Translations under genes and position numbers: made by a program
Part shown: piece by piece, positions 49,062 through 61,287 of the stretch
How the letters are laid out: each line of letters opens with the position of its first letter
Position numbering within the stretch: position 1 is the first letter of the stretch
Notes under the pieces: generated by a model
The model's database searches: none
The model's input: the letters and a program-made list of their open reading frames with translations, nothing else
What the model was told of the DNA's origin: nothing
From: Phaffia rhodozyma
Lineage: Eukaryota > Basidiomycota > Tremellomycetes > Cystofilobasidiales > Mrakiaceae
NCBI GenBank assembly: GCA_014706385.1
Contig: JACGZH010000011.1
Span: 434,001 to 498,000 of the forward strand
Direction: 5' to 3'
DNA: 64,000 nucleotides

Positions 49062-51538
49062 TCAAGCGGCCGGGGCGCCAGATGGCGGCACGATTGACGC
49101 AGCCCCAACGCCCGAGCCGCCATTAGCGGCTAGCGAAGCATAATAAGACTCATACGCCGAGGGCTGAGCAGGAGATCCGACGGCGGCAGCTGTCGGACTG
49201 GCGGTTGCCCATGGCGTGGCAGCGGTAGCAGCAGCGACAGGAGCCGCCTGAGGGGTATAGCCAGGGTATCCCCCCATGCCAGGCGGTCCGCCAGCGGGCA
49301 TACCTGCGTGGCCCATCTGGTGAGCGGGCTGCTGATAATGTTGCTGTTGCTGATAAGGTGCGTGTTGTTGCTGATAAGGTGCGTGTTGTTGCTGCTGCTG
49401 CTGCTGCTGCTGCTGATTGTAGCCTTGGTATCCTCCGTGTCCTCCGCCTCCAAAGTGCTGGCCTGGAGGTCCGTGGTGGTTTCGCTGAGCCTGAGTGAGG
49501 TCGGAGGAGGAAAAAAAAGGGTCAAGTGTCAATAAGAGACCTTGATATAGAGAATTTGATAAACTGATCAAAGAAGCTATACGAACAGGTCCCAGCCAGT
49601 TCTTTGGGTCTCTCCAAGGGGCCAATCTCGGCGCGCCGGAGTCTTCTCCTGGAGGACCTCCAACGTTTCCTCCGGCCGCCCAAGGAGGTCTTTGTCCTCC
49701 ACCAGCCGGTCCTCCCTCGATCATTCCTGCCGGTCCACCCTTGGCGGCCACTCCGCCTCCTTCTCCGAGCTCATTCATCAGAGAAGCATACTCTGCGTCA
49801 AAGTGTCCTCCACCAGGACCTCCAGGCGCTCCAGGTCCACCAGGGGCTCCTCGTACACCTCGAGGTGCTCGACAATCTCGAGCCATGTGACCCTGAGATC
49901 CACAATTGTGACAAGTAATGTTGGCATTGTAGTTGCGCTGCTCGGGGCAGTCCCATTTCTAGGTGTATGGCAGAGATACAAGAAGTACGATCAGCATAGT
50001 GAGAACCAAGACTAGGAGGAAAAAGACTCACCTTGTGACCAAGGTTTCCACAGTTCTGACAAACTTGGTTTTCGTCGTCTCGAAGCGTTCCATTCAAAGC
50101 CGCAAGTTCTCGAAGCTGGTTTCGCTTGTGGTCGTTCTGGCCTTCGGGGGTGGAAGCAGCCTGCGTTTTTAGATATGGCCGTGAGGAAGAGAAGATGATT
50201 TTAACAAGTAGCTCAAGAGGATAAGACCGAAAAAGGCGCAAGTGAGAATATATAGACACTTACGGTAGCGATAACGTTGTTGATCAAATTCACACATGCT
50301 CTGACTTTATCCATGTCCTCTCCTGTGATTAAACAGTGCAGATCATCCTCCGCGTCATCTGCTGTGTTCTCTGGCCGACCCTTTCCATCCTTGACACTTC
50401 CCTTTCCTCGAATCGAAATCTTTGCCCCACTTTCTCGTTCCATCTTCTTGAGCGAGTTTCCTCGGGGTCCAACCAGGAGACCGAAGAAGTTAACCTCGGG
50501 AAACTCTTTGACAGGAATGTAGACCTTGTCTTGGGGTCGGTTGTTTCGCTTCTGAGCATGGTACTCGGTCGGCGGTCGATAAGCCGGGTCGAGCTTGATG
50601 GCTCGGTCGACTAGCCGGACCCGCTCATCCTCCAACTTTCGACGGTATCGAACCTCTCGGGTGTTGGTTCGTCGACCCTGAGCATCGTATGTGGGAGGAG
50701 GGGAAGGAGACCTGTATTGTACGTGGGAATGGGCAGACAGGAGATGTTTTTGTACAAGATTTGATGAGCCAATGTATGATCTGAATCAGACTCATAAAAA
50801 AACGAACCTTTGTCTTTCAGGAGGCACGATATCTCCTGATCGAAGCTTGTTATTGATCTCTTCGACACGCATTCGGGTCGCGTACGCGTCCAACTCAGCC
50901 TGAGAGACGTTAGCATTGATCATGGTGGGAAGGGTCGGGTTAGGATTGGCGGCAGCATCACCCCATCGGGATCGTCGTTTTCGAGGAGCGTCTGGAATCA
51001 AGACGTGGAAGAGTAGACAAGGCGCGTGAACAAGTTCAAGGTATAAAGTGAGTTAGAGAATATATGGCATATGGACAGATGGACAGATGGATGGAAAAAA
51101 GATAGACGTACCTCCGTCTTCTCCCTCTCGCTCTCTCTTGGTGTCTGATAGCTCGGTCAGAATAGCAGAGGGAGCTGGTGGCGAGCCGTGTCCCGGAGGA
51201 GGCCTCGCGTCATAATCGTCTCTTCCTCTGTGAGCATCATAGCCTCCGCCACCTGGCGGACCTCTTGAATCGTACCCTCCTGCCCCTCCCCCACCTGGGT
51301 ATCCACCAGAACCAGGAGGAGCATATCCCTGCTGTCGATCTCCATACGAACCCCGGTTATCTTGATGAGGGGGTTGACCATAGTTTGAACCTGATCTAGG
51401 AGGACTTGCTCCGTAAGCAGGAGCAGGAGCCTGACCTCCACGATGTTGATCATCCTCTGGAGGAGCACCAAATCTACGACGGTTCCCACCTAGAGGAACG
51501 TCATTTGTGCCAGATTGCTGAGTTGCCGGTCTCCACAT
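49062..51538 (-). CDS. BBP: Branchpoint-bridging protein BBP/SF1
   Basis: Splicing factor that binds the intron branch site and U2AF65 at the earliest step of spliceosome assembly. Exons: 51112-51538, 50808-50991, 50264-50711, 50032-50160, 49587-49958, 49062-49490; 662 aa. After a Gly/Pro/Tyr-rich N-terminus comes [11 protein letters not shown], the U2AF-ligand (ULM) motif. The SF1 helix-hairpin and KH domain follow: [40 protein letters not shown] and [20 protein letters not shown]. Two zinc knuckles fit CX2CX4HX4[15 protein letters not shown] and [14 protein letters not shown]. The C-terminal tail is Gly/Pro-rich with a polyglutamine run. The last intron (49491-49586) is 96 nt and has no in-frame stop, so an unspliced form would add 32 residues. 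Confidence 0.95.
49386..49416 (+). repeat. CAG/CTG trinucleotide run (polyglutamine in BBP)
   Basis: The plus strand reads GTTGTTGCTGCTGCTGCTG and onward; on the coding minus strand this is a CAG/CAA run encoding glutamines in the BBP tail, with shorter HAPYQQQ repeats beside it. Confidence 0.85.
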
Positions 51539-52006
51539 GAGGGTATAAAGATAACTGGATGGGTGTATGCACAGGTAAGAGGGTGAACTGTTTGGAGAGG
51601 AAGGCTAAGAGTATAACGTTGAAAAGTGAGGAAGGAGGGAAGAGATGGAATTTTACGCGTTGGTTACGAACGATGGTAACAGATAATTCAAGTATATTTA
51701 TTTATCTGCTAAGTGCAATTATCGCACCTCACGTGATCTACACAGCAATGCATTTCGTTACCATCGGGATGAACCACATCTATCATCCTGTCGGCCTCAC
51801 TTCTGACTATCCTTTGCTCATCAGCATCGCCATCACCAACTACTCAACCCTTGAAGGTCCCTCATCTGTCGACATCATCTTCGGAATCTCTGATCATCTG
51901 TTCAAGTTCGCATCGGTAATTCGACCTCTCAGATCATATCTATCCAACAATTTCTTCTTCTATAAACATCCGTTCTTGTGGCGTGCCCCCTGCAAAGAAA
52001 CGCAAG
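51539..52006. promoter_or_regulatory. Divergent promoter region BBP / UBC8
   Basis: About 470 bp between divergent starts. The left part is GA-rich (BBP leader on the minus strand), the right part AT-richer. No defined element was recognised. Confidence 0.45.
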
Positions 52007-53307
52007 ATGAGGTATGTCTATCTTCCCGCCCTCTCCTGTTCGGCATTCTATCTTCACATGGACAGACTCTCTGTGCATGTATACTCGGATGACATGTACA
52101 CTGGTTCGGTCCGGTAGACAGCTTAGAAGCCGTTGATCAAGATCAGCTCCTATTCCTATAGGAGCTCTATTGAACCTCTTCCTTCCGACCTGAAATTGCC
52201 GCTTCTACCCGGGTCGAACCTCGATGACTAACTCTTTAACGTATCATACGATACCAAATCCTTTCTTCGTTTCTAGCTCTCCGAAACGTAGGATCGAAAC
52301 AGATGTGATGAAATTGCTGATGAGTGACTACGATGTAACGCTCGTCAATGACAGCATGCAGGTCGGTTCCCGTTTTGTCTTATCTATTGACAAGGTACCT
52401 CCCGGGTCTGATGCTTTTTTGGGTCTATCCGCTGTGATACCTCTATAGGAATTCTTTGTCCGCTTTCATGGACCTACAGATAGTACGCATTTTTAAATTC
52501 ATACACTATTTCAGATGCTAGCTGATCTTACAATTTTCGGAACCTTCTTATAGCCCCTTTTGAGCACGGGATTTGGAAGATTCATGTCGAACTTCCGGAT
52601 CAATACCCGTACAAGTCTCCGTCAATTGGATTCATGAACAAGATTTTTCACCCAAACATCGACGAAATGTGAGTCTCCTTTTTATTTATTACTATTGGAT
52701 ACATAGTTTGGAAGTATACTCATCGATCGCCATCCTTACACACCGGTCTACTGTTCTTGACCCTTTCAGGAGCGGGTCGGTTTGTCTAGATGGTGCGACC
52801 TTTATTTGACTACTTAGCGTTATGAACAGAGTTGTCTAACGATCCTTTTCTTGCATACCAGTCATTAACCAAACATGGTCTCCGATGTTTGGTACGTCCC
52901 CATGAGTCCACGCTGTATGTGTTCCTTGGTTGACCTTGACGTTCTCTGTTCTTCTTATGACATTACGAACGACAGATATGTTGAACATTTTCGAATCCTT
53001 CTTGCCCCAACTCCTCCGGTACCCAAATCCTTCTGACCCACTCAACAATGAAGCGGCCACGCTACTCATGCGAGACCCTCCATCCTACAACAACCGAGTC
53101 AAGGACTACGTTTCTCGATACGCCACTTCCGACAAAGTTCCTAGGATGAAAGGCGAGGACGATGAGGAGGAGGATGAAGATGGGGATGAGGACGAGAGCG
53201 AGGAAGAAAGCGATAGCGACAGCGAGATGAGTGACATGGGCTCATTGGGAGGTGATAGTGATGACGAGCATGATGAGGCCGGAGTCAAAGCTGGAATGGA
53301 TCTTTAA
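52007..53307 (+). CDS. UBC8: Ubiquitin-conjugating enzyme E2, UBC8/UBE2H type
   Basis: E2 of the Ubc8/UBE2H family, which works with the GID/CTLH ligase. Exons: 52007-52011, 52277-52361, 52449-52482, 52554-52668, 52770-52792, 52862-52891, 52976-53307; 207 aa. The first coding exon is only ATGAG; its GTATGT donor and the acceptor at 52276 yield [16 protein letters not shown], the correct family N-terminus. Core motifs: [20 protein letters not shown], then [18 protein letters not shown] with the active-site Cys, and [20 protein letters not shown]. The tail is very acidic (Asp/Glu/Ser), as in this family. Confidence 0.94.
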
Positions 53308-54030
53308 AAGGTCGGGTGGTTGGAAATCATTGCCATGCCCCTTACTCTATCCTCCTATGTCTTCCTCCATAGGGCCTTTTGTGTACTTTTCTTTCTTCTT
53401 TACATAATATCATTTTCTTGTTCTCTCCCGCCTACGCCTCGCCTCTTTTTCTTGCATCCTGCCTCTCTAGTCTGATCTCTCCACCTTCCACTCCACTGTA
53501 GCACTATATTGACAAACAACCTCCTTTTCCTTCGCCACCCATTCAACACCTCGGTTCAACATTTTTTCTCGCTATCTCCATCGGTACCCTCTTTTTCTTC
53601 TCTAACAGTCTCTGGTTCATGTCTTTGGTTACGATTTTTCTTCTCTTCTTGGTATGTATGTCTTGACCCTGTTTGCGTTCTCTATCGCTCTTCCTCTTAT
53701 GAACACCTCTACTATCTACTTGAGAAGCGCATCTCCGAGCTCATCTTATCGAATGCAACCCTGATCTTACTTCACAGATAGATGTCTCATTCTTCAAGAA
53801 AGACAGGAACACGGGAAAGTACGAAGAGAGTCTATAACCATATTGCGGCATGTTCTACGCCAATCATTCTATTCCTTACACGCGCACAAACACAAAACGA
53901 TAGCGTTTCCAATCAATAAAGTCAGAGACTTGGATGAGTACAAATTCGGCTGTCAAAGCCTCCCGCTTTTCTCTCTCTCTCCCTCTCTCTCTTTGGTTAT
54001 CTTCTAAGGAATTTCCTCTCCAGGAAGGAA
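53308..54030. other. Convergent spacer UBC8 / acetyl-CoA transporter
   Basis: About 720 bp of 3' flanking DNA. The left part is T/C-rich on the plus strand. No supportable gene; the frame at 53509-53781 is low-complexity. Confidence 0.5.
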
Positions 54031-57006
54031 TTACTGAGGGATCGGTACTTTCCATGCGTTCTGGGGTAGAGCTGTTCAGAACCGAGAAACGAATTGGATG
54101 TTTTTTCGTCAGAATCTATCGTTCCAAGAGGAAACCAGGGCAGAAATGAGAGCAAGAAGAAAAGAAGACGGACCTTGAAGTTTTCTTGCGGTAGGAATAA
54201 CATAGCCTACTAAAAGAATTGCTCCAAGTGAGACGCAGAGTGCAGAGACGACATAGTATCCGTCCCGTTCAATGGTGCATACACCTCCTAAGGCCGTACA
54301 GGCCGCTTTGCCATGTTCAGATACGCATTCCGATGCTTTTTAATCAGGTTGTAAATCGAGAACGGGACACATGACAGCATAGGCTTAAGGTTAGTAACGC
54401 CTCCTTCCTTGGTGTCTATGACGAAGAAAAATTGAAATATATGGGGAGAAGCTCACCTTTAAGAACGACATCATCTTTGATCCGGCAGGTTGCCGTGCTA
54501 AAGTAGTCGACACCTGTCGTGCACCACGATGACCAAAATCAAGTTGTAAGTAAAATATCCATATTAACAAGTAAGAAGCGAGAACAAGAGGTTCAGACGA
54601 GAGTAAGTCTTTGGCGCACCTTGTAAGACGATAGGCTTGGGCCAGGTACCACCCAGGTTGCTAACTGTGTTCAGAAGCTTGATTGGGAATGGGTTGAACG
54701 TGGGAAACCAATCGTTGAGTTAGATATCAAATAGATGTGCATGCCAGTTGAGGAAAGAGCAAACAACGAACAGTCATATACGTTCCTCCGATAATCGGAT
54801 CAGCAATTTGGGTATGGAATGCAGAGATTCCCACGAATTGAACCGTGCTATGATTCATAAAGATATTGACGATTATCCGAATTAGTATGAAGAAATCTTA
54901 AGGCCGCAACAACATCCCAAAGGGGATTGAGATGAGTTAAGCGAGACAGTATTTGAGTAAGGAGCGAACCTGGTAAAGGATCCGATGACCGTAAACAGAA
55001 TGACAAGAATAAAATAGGTCGAGGGAATCGGGGTTGTAGTAGGGAAACCATATACCAGTGCCATTGCCAATAATCCAAAGAAAAGTCGGACAGAGAAAGC
55101 AGATACCCAAGGATTCAAAGGCTTCGTGCCTTGGGACCAAGAGGCGGCCACCCTGTATTTGAACGTAACATTAAGAACCCCTTTTATTCAGAACACGTTC
55201 GACCCGGCGAGAAGTGAATTTAACGCACCATCCACCGATAATTTGGAAAGGAAAGTCAATCAACACAGCAACGGCCATGTCCTCCTTTAAGAAGCCCTTT
55301 TCGAGCAACTTTAAGGATGTGACCGCATCGTTGGCCATGAACCCGATCTTGGCCACCAAATGAAGGATGATAAATGATTGAACGTCTGAGAAGAAGGTAT
55401 TCATATAGAAGATCCACGTGAAGTTAAATATACATTTGCAAATAGAATCTTTATCCAGTGTGTTGCTTACGTTTGAGTTTGACAATGCTGTACATGACTT
55501 TATACACCTTCTTGATGTCCATGTCAGGATCATCATCCGATACCGGGTCCTATGAGACGCCGCAAATACAAGGTGATGCAATCGTCAGAAGTGGCATCTG
55601 ATTGATTTTGCGTAATAAGCAAGAAAACAGACGAACCTCTTTCTGGAACTTGAATAGCCACACGGTGACTGCAAAATAGATCAAACTCCAAAACTTGAGA
55701 TATCCGCCTAACGTAATCAGCGGAGTTTCTAAGGGGGTGGACCTGAAATATTTGTTTCTGTGTATTATTTCCAAACAATTCGGATTTAGTGGATTGTCAG
55801 AAGCAACGAAACATACAGATGAGGCCTGAACAAACCCGAATTCGACCGAATTGAAAGCTAGGAAGACAGTGAAACTAAGGAAGTATCCACTGTTCAAACC
55901 GATCGTCTGCGCGGTACTAGCATACGAAAGATTCTCGTGGGAAAGCAAAGTGAGCGCCCAGCCATCGACTGCAATGTCTTGGGTAGCGGCGAAAAAGATT
56001 AGGGACACGAAGATGAAGGTAAGGAAAGTCACATTTGGAACCTCCTATATGGTTTACAGAAAACGAAACAGGAGAAACATATTTGTTGTTAAATTCATAT
56101 GGCGTTTTTCATCAACTAGAAATTAGAAACAAAACTTGGCCCAAGGAAGAGCCGGACGAACCCGTTCCAACCACTCGTTAATTCTTGTGCCTAACCACCA
56201 CATGGAAAACCCCATTATCATTTGGACTGGCAAAATCCAACTTTTTCTCCTTCCGACTTTGGCTGAGAAACATGAGTCGACGATGGGCGACCAGAGTAGC
56301 TTAAGAGAATAGGGGTATGTTGAGAGAGAGAGCAAAGCTAACTGAGAGTATGACAATTTGGGCTTTAAGAGGAACGGCAAAGTTCCAAACGTCAGACCTG
56401 TTTGCGATAACAGCGAAGCACACAGAGATGCAGACGTGAGAGTTAGAGTCATTTTTTTCTTTGAATAAGCCAGCCTTCATGAAATGGCTACCCAGAACAC
56501 CGGATGATGACAACAACTGAAGGGAAAGAGGCGCTATACCTATCGGGATTCCTTGCAAGAGATCTGAACAAAACAAGTATCGATGTTAGCCTATCTACCA
56601 GACCCGATAGCAGCACAACACAGAAAGACTTACAAAGCAATATCAACAGCAAAAAGCTCTTCCTATCTTTTCCGCTGAGTAACACTTTGTCTAGCCACGA
56701 GCTCTTAGCGTTCACCATCCGCATGCTCTCATGCAACCTTGAGCCTTCAACCTTTCGAGTCAAACTCCTCTTTCTCTCATGTCCGTTTGCGATCGGTCGA
56801 TGGTCTAGTACCTCCCTGCTGGCATAACTCCCGTCATTTCTCTCGGCGAGATCCATAGGACTCTCTAGTGTACGAGGTCGAAGAGAGGAGGAGAGCATTG
56901 AAGGGCTCTTGGTTGCTGTTGTAGACCCTGTGCTGGAGGTGGAGGCAGTATTGGTTTGTTCGCTGGCGACAAAATCGGATGCTTGATCTTTTGAAGAGCC
57001 AACCAT
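54031..57006 (-). CDS. Acetyl-CoA transporter, SLC33A1/AT-1 type (MFS)
   Basis: Multi-pass membrane protein of the SLC33A1 family, which imports acetyl-CoA into the ER/Golgi lumen. The start at 57006 gives a Ser/Thr-rich cytosolic N-terminus (MVGSSKDQASDFVASEQTNT) of about 140 residues. Diagnostic sequences follow: LLQGIPIGIAPLSLQLLSSS, KLLWSPIVDSCFSAKVGRRK, WILPVQMIMGFSMWWLGTRI, ATQDIAVDGWALTLL and TAQTIGLNSGYFLSF, then further membrane segments down to GYYVVSALCVSLGAILLVGY. The last exon (54031-54071) gives LQALPQNAWKVPIPQ, matching the family C-terminus. The longer open frame at 56834-57442 overlaps the 5' end in another frame and is not used. Confidence 0.9.
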
Positions 57007-57450
57007 GAGTTTTGCGAGGTCGAAGTACGAGATACCTTGACCTTAATATGTAGAGGAAAGAGGAGAAGGAGTATGAGACAAGAAAAACGAGGGGTTTGGG
57101 CACAGGCTGAAGAAAGAAAGGCCAAAGAAAGCCCCGGTGTTTGTCAGCTATCAACGACAGCTGAAGACACTCGAGCGAATGAGCATACCTGAGTATGAGC
57201 CCTCCGATATATTCAGATACGATATCTAAAGGAAAACAGAGTCGGTGTTGAGAATACAACAACAATCCGGGCTGAACGAGAGCCTTGAAAGTTGTGATGG
57301 TTGGATGCCAGCAAGACACTTTCGGGTTCAAGTAATCTTGACCGTCCGGGTTTTGGAGATCTAGCTCAACCAAATACTCATCCACTTCACACACACTCGT
57401 CGATTTCTCTTTGTTTCTTCTCTTAGTCTGCATATCAGCCATCTAGAGTC
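57007..57450. promoter_or_regulatory. Divergent promoter region acetyl-CoA transporter / TCP11-like
   Basis: About 440 bp between divergent starts. A minus-strand frame (56834-57442) is open through it but shows no conserved sequence. No defined element was recognised. Confidence 0.45.
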
Positions 57451-59884
57451 ATGGTCAATCTGACTTCCCAGACTTGGCTCGCCCTCCAGACGCTCGCTTC
57501 CAACCTGCCTCCTTCAGCTCTTTCTACTGAGCTCTCCTCGGCGTTGACCGTGCTTCAGTCTGCCGCACTTGATTCACCTTCACCGACAACCGAATGGGTA
57601 GATCTACAGAATACGTTGATCAAAGTTCGAGCCAGTCTTCAGGAACAAGACAAGCCTAAGCTAGATCAGATTCTGAGCGATGCCAGGGAAGAGATGAAAG
57701 GGTTGGTTGAACAGGATCAAGTCAAGACTCAGGTAGAGATTGTCATCAAAGACCCAGAGGATCAAAAAGCCATGGATATAGCGGATGGACAGAACAACAC
57801 AGATAGAGAGGCTTTCTCAACAACAGAGTTGACACCGATGTCAGGCATAGAGAAACCTCTAATCCAAGATCAAGGCTCTCTGCCGAGCAACAGTCTTTTG
57901 AATACGTCTCTGCAAACATCAGCATCGACTCCGACAATAGAAAAGGAAGCGTCTGAGATCGTGCCACCCGCTCTTCTTCCGTTGATTCTTGAATCCTTAG
58001 CAAGGTCGCCTGCTCCATCGAGTCAGCTGTCTTCTCCAGTTGCAACTCTCCATCGCGTCTCCCTCCTTTCGACTCTAGCGCTCGCTCCGGAAACAGTTCT
58101 TCCTCCGGGGAAGAATCTTACGTCTCTTCTTTCCCAGCCGAACGAGGCTAAAGAGAAGAAGCGGAAACGATTGAGCGCGAGCTTGGCCGATGGGACCTCT
58201 GGACCTGTCACTATGGAGGAGAGAGTGACTGCGATGATGAAGAAAGCATTTTGGGATGATGTAAGTTATAAGACTACATACTATGGCCATCAGTCTATAT
58301 AATTATGTATGCTGAAATATCCTATCGGATGGATTGTTGACCACCAGGCAGCTAATAAGCTACATTCTTCTGGGCCTTCTCCTGCCATCCGCCTGTCGTT
58401 GCTTCAATCAGATTTGACCAACACACTATCAGGTCTACTTCCACCACATATGATCAAGGATCTCTTCCCTGTTCCCGAACCTGGAGTGGCCTGGGATCGG
58501 GCTGTATTCAGTCAAGCGCTAGTAACTTTGGTCAGTCCTCTCGCTGCGGTATCTCTTTATTGAGATGTTTGTACACATAGTTACCAATTTCTTCTTTTTG
58601 ACCTCGTCTCTGCCTGAACGCGTATGTCATCGATGGCAGTTGAACCAACTAGCCCAGCGGTGTGCACCTGCTCGAGACGATGAGATTCAAAAGCTTCGGT
58701 CGTTACTCGCTTCGGCGACTGACTCAAAGCCTTCTTCTTTCGACAAGGACGCGACCAAGACGGTACTAGCTGTCATGCAGGGGGTTTTAGATCTGGCAGA
58801 GCTTATGAAGGTCAGTTTTGTCCCGATTTCGTTCTCACTTTCTAACTATTTTGCTGTAATGAGTGTCTTGACTGAATCGATACTCGTTCTCACGATGCAT
58901 TTATATTTCCAACACTCACAGTCGGATCTCACATCGTTCCAGCTGCTAGCCGTTCCTCCCTCTGCCATTCCATCCTTAATCCGGGCTGCCGCGCAAACGA
59001 ACGAACGAACCGAGATTATCTCTCTGCTCCCTCTTGATCAGATCAGGTCAACTTTCTCTACTTGGACAGGGCCTAACACCTGGACAAAGACGCTCCTCAA
59101 AGTGATTACCTCTTCCGAGCCAATCGCTCTTCCTGCGCTCCCTCTCCCTCCTGCGATCTCTTCTTCTTCGGCTCAAAGTAGTAATGGGTTGTCATCTTCT
59201 GAACCTCGAGTTGCCCCTGCACCAGCGCATCAACTTCCGGTGATCTTCGTCGGTGTTTCTCAAACGTTATTCAGATTGCAGAACCAAATTCAAGCGCTAG
59301 TGATCACGGCGTGCCTGATGGCTCTCCTTCCGGCTTCAAACAAACAGCCTCCTGCGCCTTCCGGTTCGGCTTCTGCATCAGAAACGCCATCACCATCACC
59401 AGCCAGGTCGATCTCTGCAAAGACGTTTGATCTCCTTCTTTCGGACCTCGTCACGCCTTCCTCAGCCGCCCATACTTCACTCTCCGACATCCATGCCCTT
59501 CTACTATCATCCTACCCTACTCCTCCTGACGAACTGACGAGCAAGAATCTCCGGTCGGCTATCGATAGAGTGTTGAGAACAGAAGACCCAGTTTGGGGTT
59601 TGTTACTCTCTCGGTTAACACTAGCTGTTGAACTTTGTTTAGAGCCGCCTTTGGCAGTGGGTGGTTCGTCGACAGGCTTGGTAAGTATAATGCGCACCGG
59701 GAGGGAGGTCGTACAGCCAAGCGGAGAGAACCATGTCAGGAGCGAGGAAAAGGAGAGAATCGAGGTAAAAGGATTCGAAGGGGAGGCTTTAGAAAGGGGA
59801 ATCAAGGATCTAGTAGGTTCTTTAGAACGCGTCAAAGGTTGGGTCGAGCAAGTCTGGACAGACGTCGTGCTTGTCAGTAAGTAG
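57451..59884 (+). CDS. T-complex protein 11 (TCP11)/SOK1-like protein
   Basis: TCP11-domain protein related to yeast Sok1, a suppressor of PKA defects. Exons: 57451-58260, 58348-58530, 58640-58810, 58922-59884; 708 aa. Family features: EERVTAMMKKAFWDD, LLQSDLTNTLSGLLPPHM, FSQALVTLLNQLAQRCAPAR, DEIQKLRSLLAS, TVLAVMQGVLDLAELMKSDL and, near the C-terminus, LRSAIDRVLRTEDPVWGLLL. The first 270 residues are less conserved, with a Ser/Thr/Glu-rich section. GTAAGT at 59681 looks like a donor, but the frame stays open to 59884 with a plausible helix (FEGEALERGIKDLVGSLERV), so I leave the last exon whole. Mechanism unknown. Confidence 0.82.
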
Positions 59885-60180
59885 ATGGGTATGAAATAGG
59901 AGTTAGCTCGAAAGGGCTGTATCAGTTGGTAGACAGGATTTGATCGCATAAGAGAACGGGTAAATCTAGATTGTTCAGTTAGTTTTTACGAGTTGCACGT
60001 TAGATGATGATATATCTTGTGGCTTTGAACAAGGTTTTCTGGTGTTGTTTTAGACATAAGTTGGGCATGATATGGGGGATTGTATCAGTACAAGTATTAC
60101 ACAGAAAGTCTAAAGAAAGAGCAAGATCCAAAAAGGAAGAAGAGCAGAAAGAGTACACGAGAAAAGTCTTTTTTTCTTGT

Positions 60181-60751
60181 TTAAACCTCCTGGGAGGCAG
60201 CGGCCTTCTTGGGCTTTCCAGACTTTGCCGGGAGCAACTCGGGCTGGATGGAAGGAAGCACACCACCCTGGGAGATGGTGACGTGTCCGAGAAGCTTGTT
60301 AAGCTCCTCATCGTTTCGGATGGCGAGCTGCAAGTGTCGGGGGATGATTCGGGACTTCTTGTTGTCTCGGGCGGCGTTACCAGCCAGCTCGAGGATCTCG
60401 GCAGAGAGGTACTCAAGAACGGCGGCAAGGTACACGGGAGCACCGGCTCCGACTCGCTGGGCGTAGTTTCCCTTCTTGAGGTCTAAAAGAGGGAGTGATC
60501 AGGTAAGCGAAGACCTTTTGGACGACAGAACTCAAAACATGTGAACGTACGTCGGTGGATTCGACCAACAGGGAACTGAAGTCCAGCCTTGGCAGATCGG
60601 GAAAGGGTCTTCTTGTCAGCATCGACTCCTCCGGCCTTTCCTCCAGACTTTCCTCCGGCAGACTTTCCAGACCTGTGTTAAGAAAGTCAGATGGGTCAGT
60701 TCGTCAAGTCCAGATGGATGTGTTTAAGACTGGTGAGTGTTATACGAACAT
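60181..60751 (-). CDS. HTA1: Histone H2A (H2A.X-like SQE tail)
   Basis: Core histone H2A of 141 aa. Exons: coding 60750-60751 (AT), 60551-60672, 60181-60482. The intron 60673-60749 (GTTCGT donor, ACACAG acceptor) falls inside the initiation codon, AT|G, giving [16 protein letters not shown]. Core motifs are nearly invariant: [60 protein letters not shown] and [20 protein letters not shown]. The tail ends AAASQEV, with an SQE motif followed by a hydrophobic residue, the site phosphorylated by ATM/ATR-type kinases. It lies divergently beside H2B. Confidence 0.97.
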
Positions 60752-61287
60752 GATAGTGATTAAGTTAGGTTTCGGGGGTGGTTGAGAGTAGAGGTTGTGA
60801 GTGATGGGAATTAGGAATGATTTGATGGAGGAAAGGGATTGATTGACGTCAAGTTGCTACAAGGTTTATATAGTTTCAACTTGACAGAGAAAAGCCAGGC
60901 GTCGCGCGTCAGAAAAGAACACGTCGCCCCGAAATTTTAGTCGCGTAGATCCTGAAACGCGCGTGGCAACCATGAATGAAGCGACAGAAAATATTCACCC
61001 TACCTACATAAAATTTCTGAATAGATCAAAGCTATACAGAATGGATTTTTGATCCCCTTAGAGGGATATCCCAAGTTTTCGAGTGACGTGGAATTTTTGA
61101 AGGTGAGAAAATCGATGTATGTCAATTTTTGCAACGTGGCCTTTTTAGTTTCAGGCGATTGTATAAATACGTCAAATCCTCTTCGATTTCCTTTGTTCAT
61201 TTCCCCTCATCCATCACACCGGAACCATTCCAAGCTTACTTTGCACTACCCTCTCAAACTCTTCCTCACTCATCTATCTCTATCAAA
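60752..61287. promoter_or_regulatory. Shared divergent H2A/H2B promoter
   Basis: A 536-bp spacer between divergent histone genes. TATATAAA on the minus strand (60865-60872) lies 114 nt upstream of the H2A start. TATAAATA on the plus strand (61162-61169) lies 119 nt upstream of the H2B start. The symmetrical placement supports paired histone promoters. No longer repeated histone element could be established by eye. Confidence 0.75.

Noticed and set aside
56834..57442. 202-codon minus-strand frame overlapping the acetyl-CoA transporter start
   Set aside because: It overlaps the transporter coding sequence in another frame and shows no conserved sequence; the frame from 57006 joins the transporter core.
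59681..59686. GTAAGT as a donor in the TCP11-like gene
   Set aside because: The frame stays open for 68 more codons with plausible helical sequence and no convincing paired acceptor; left as exon.
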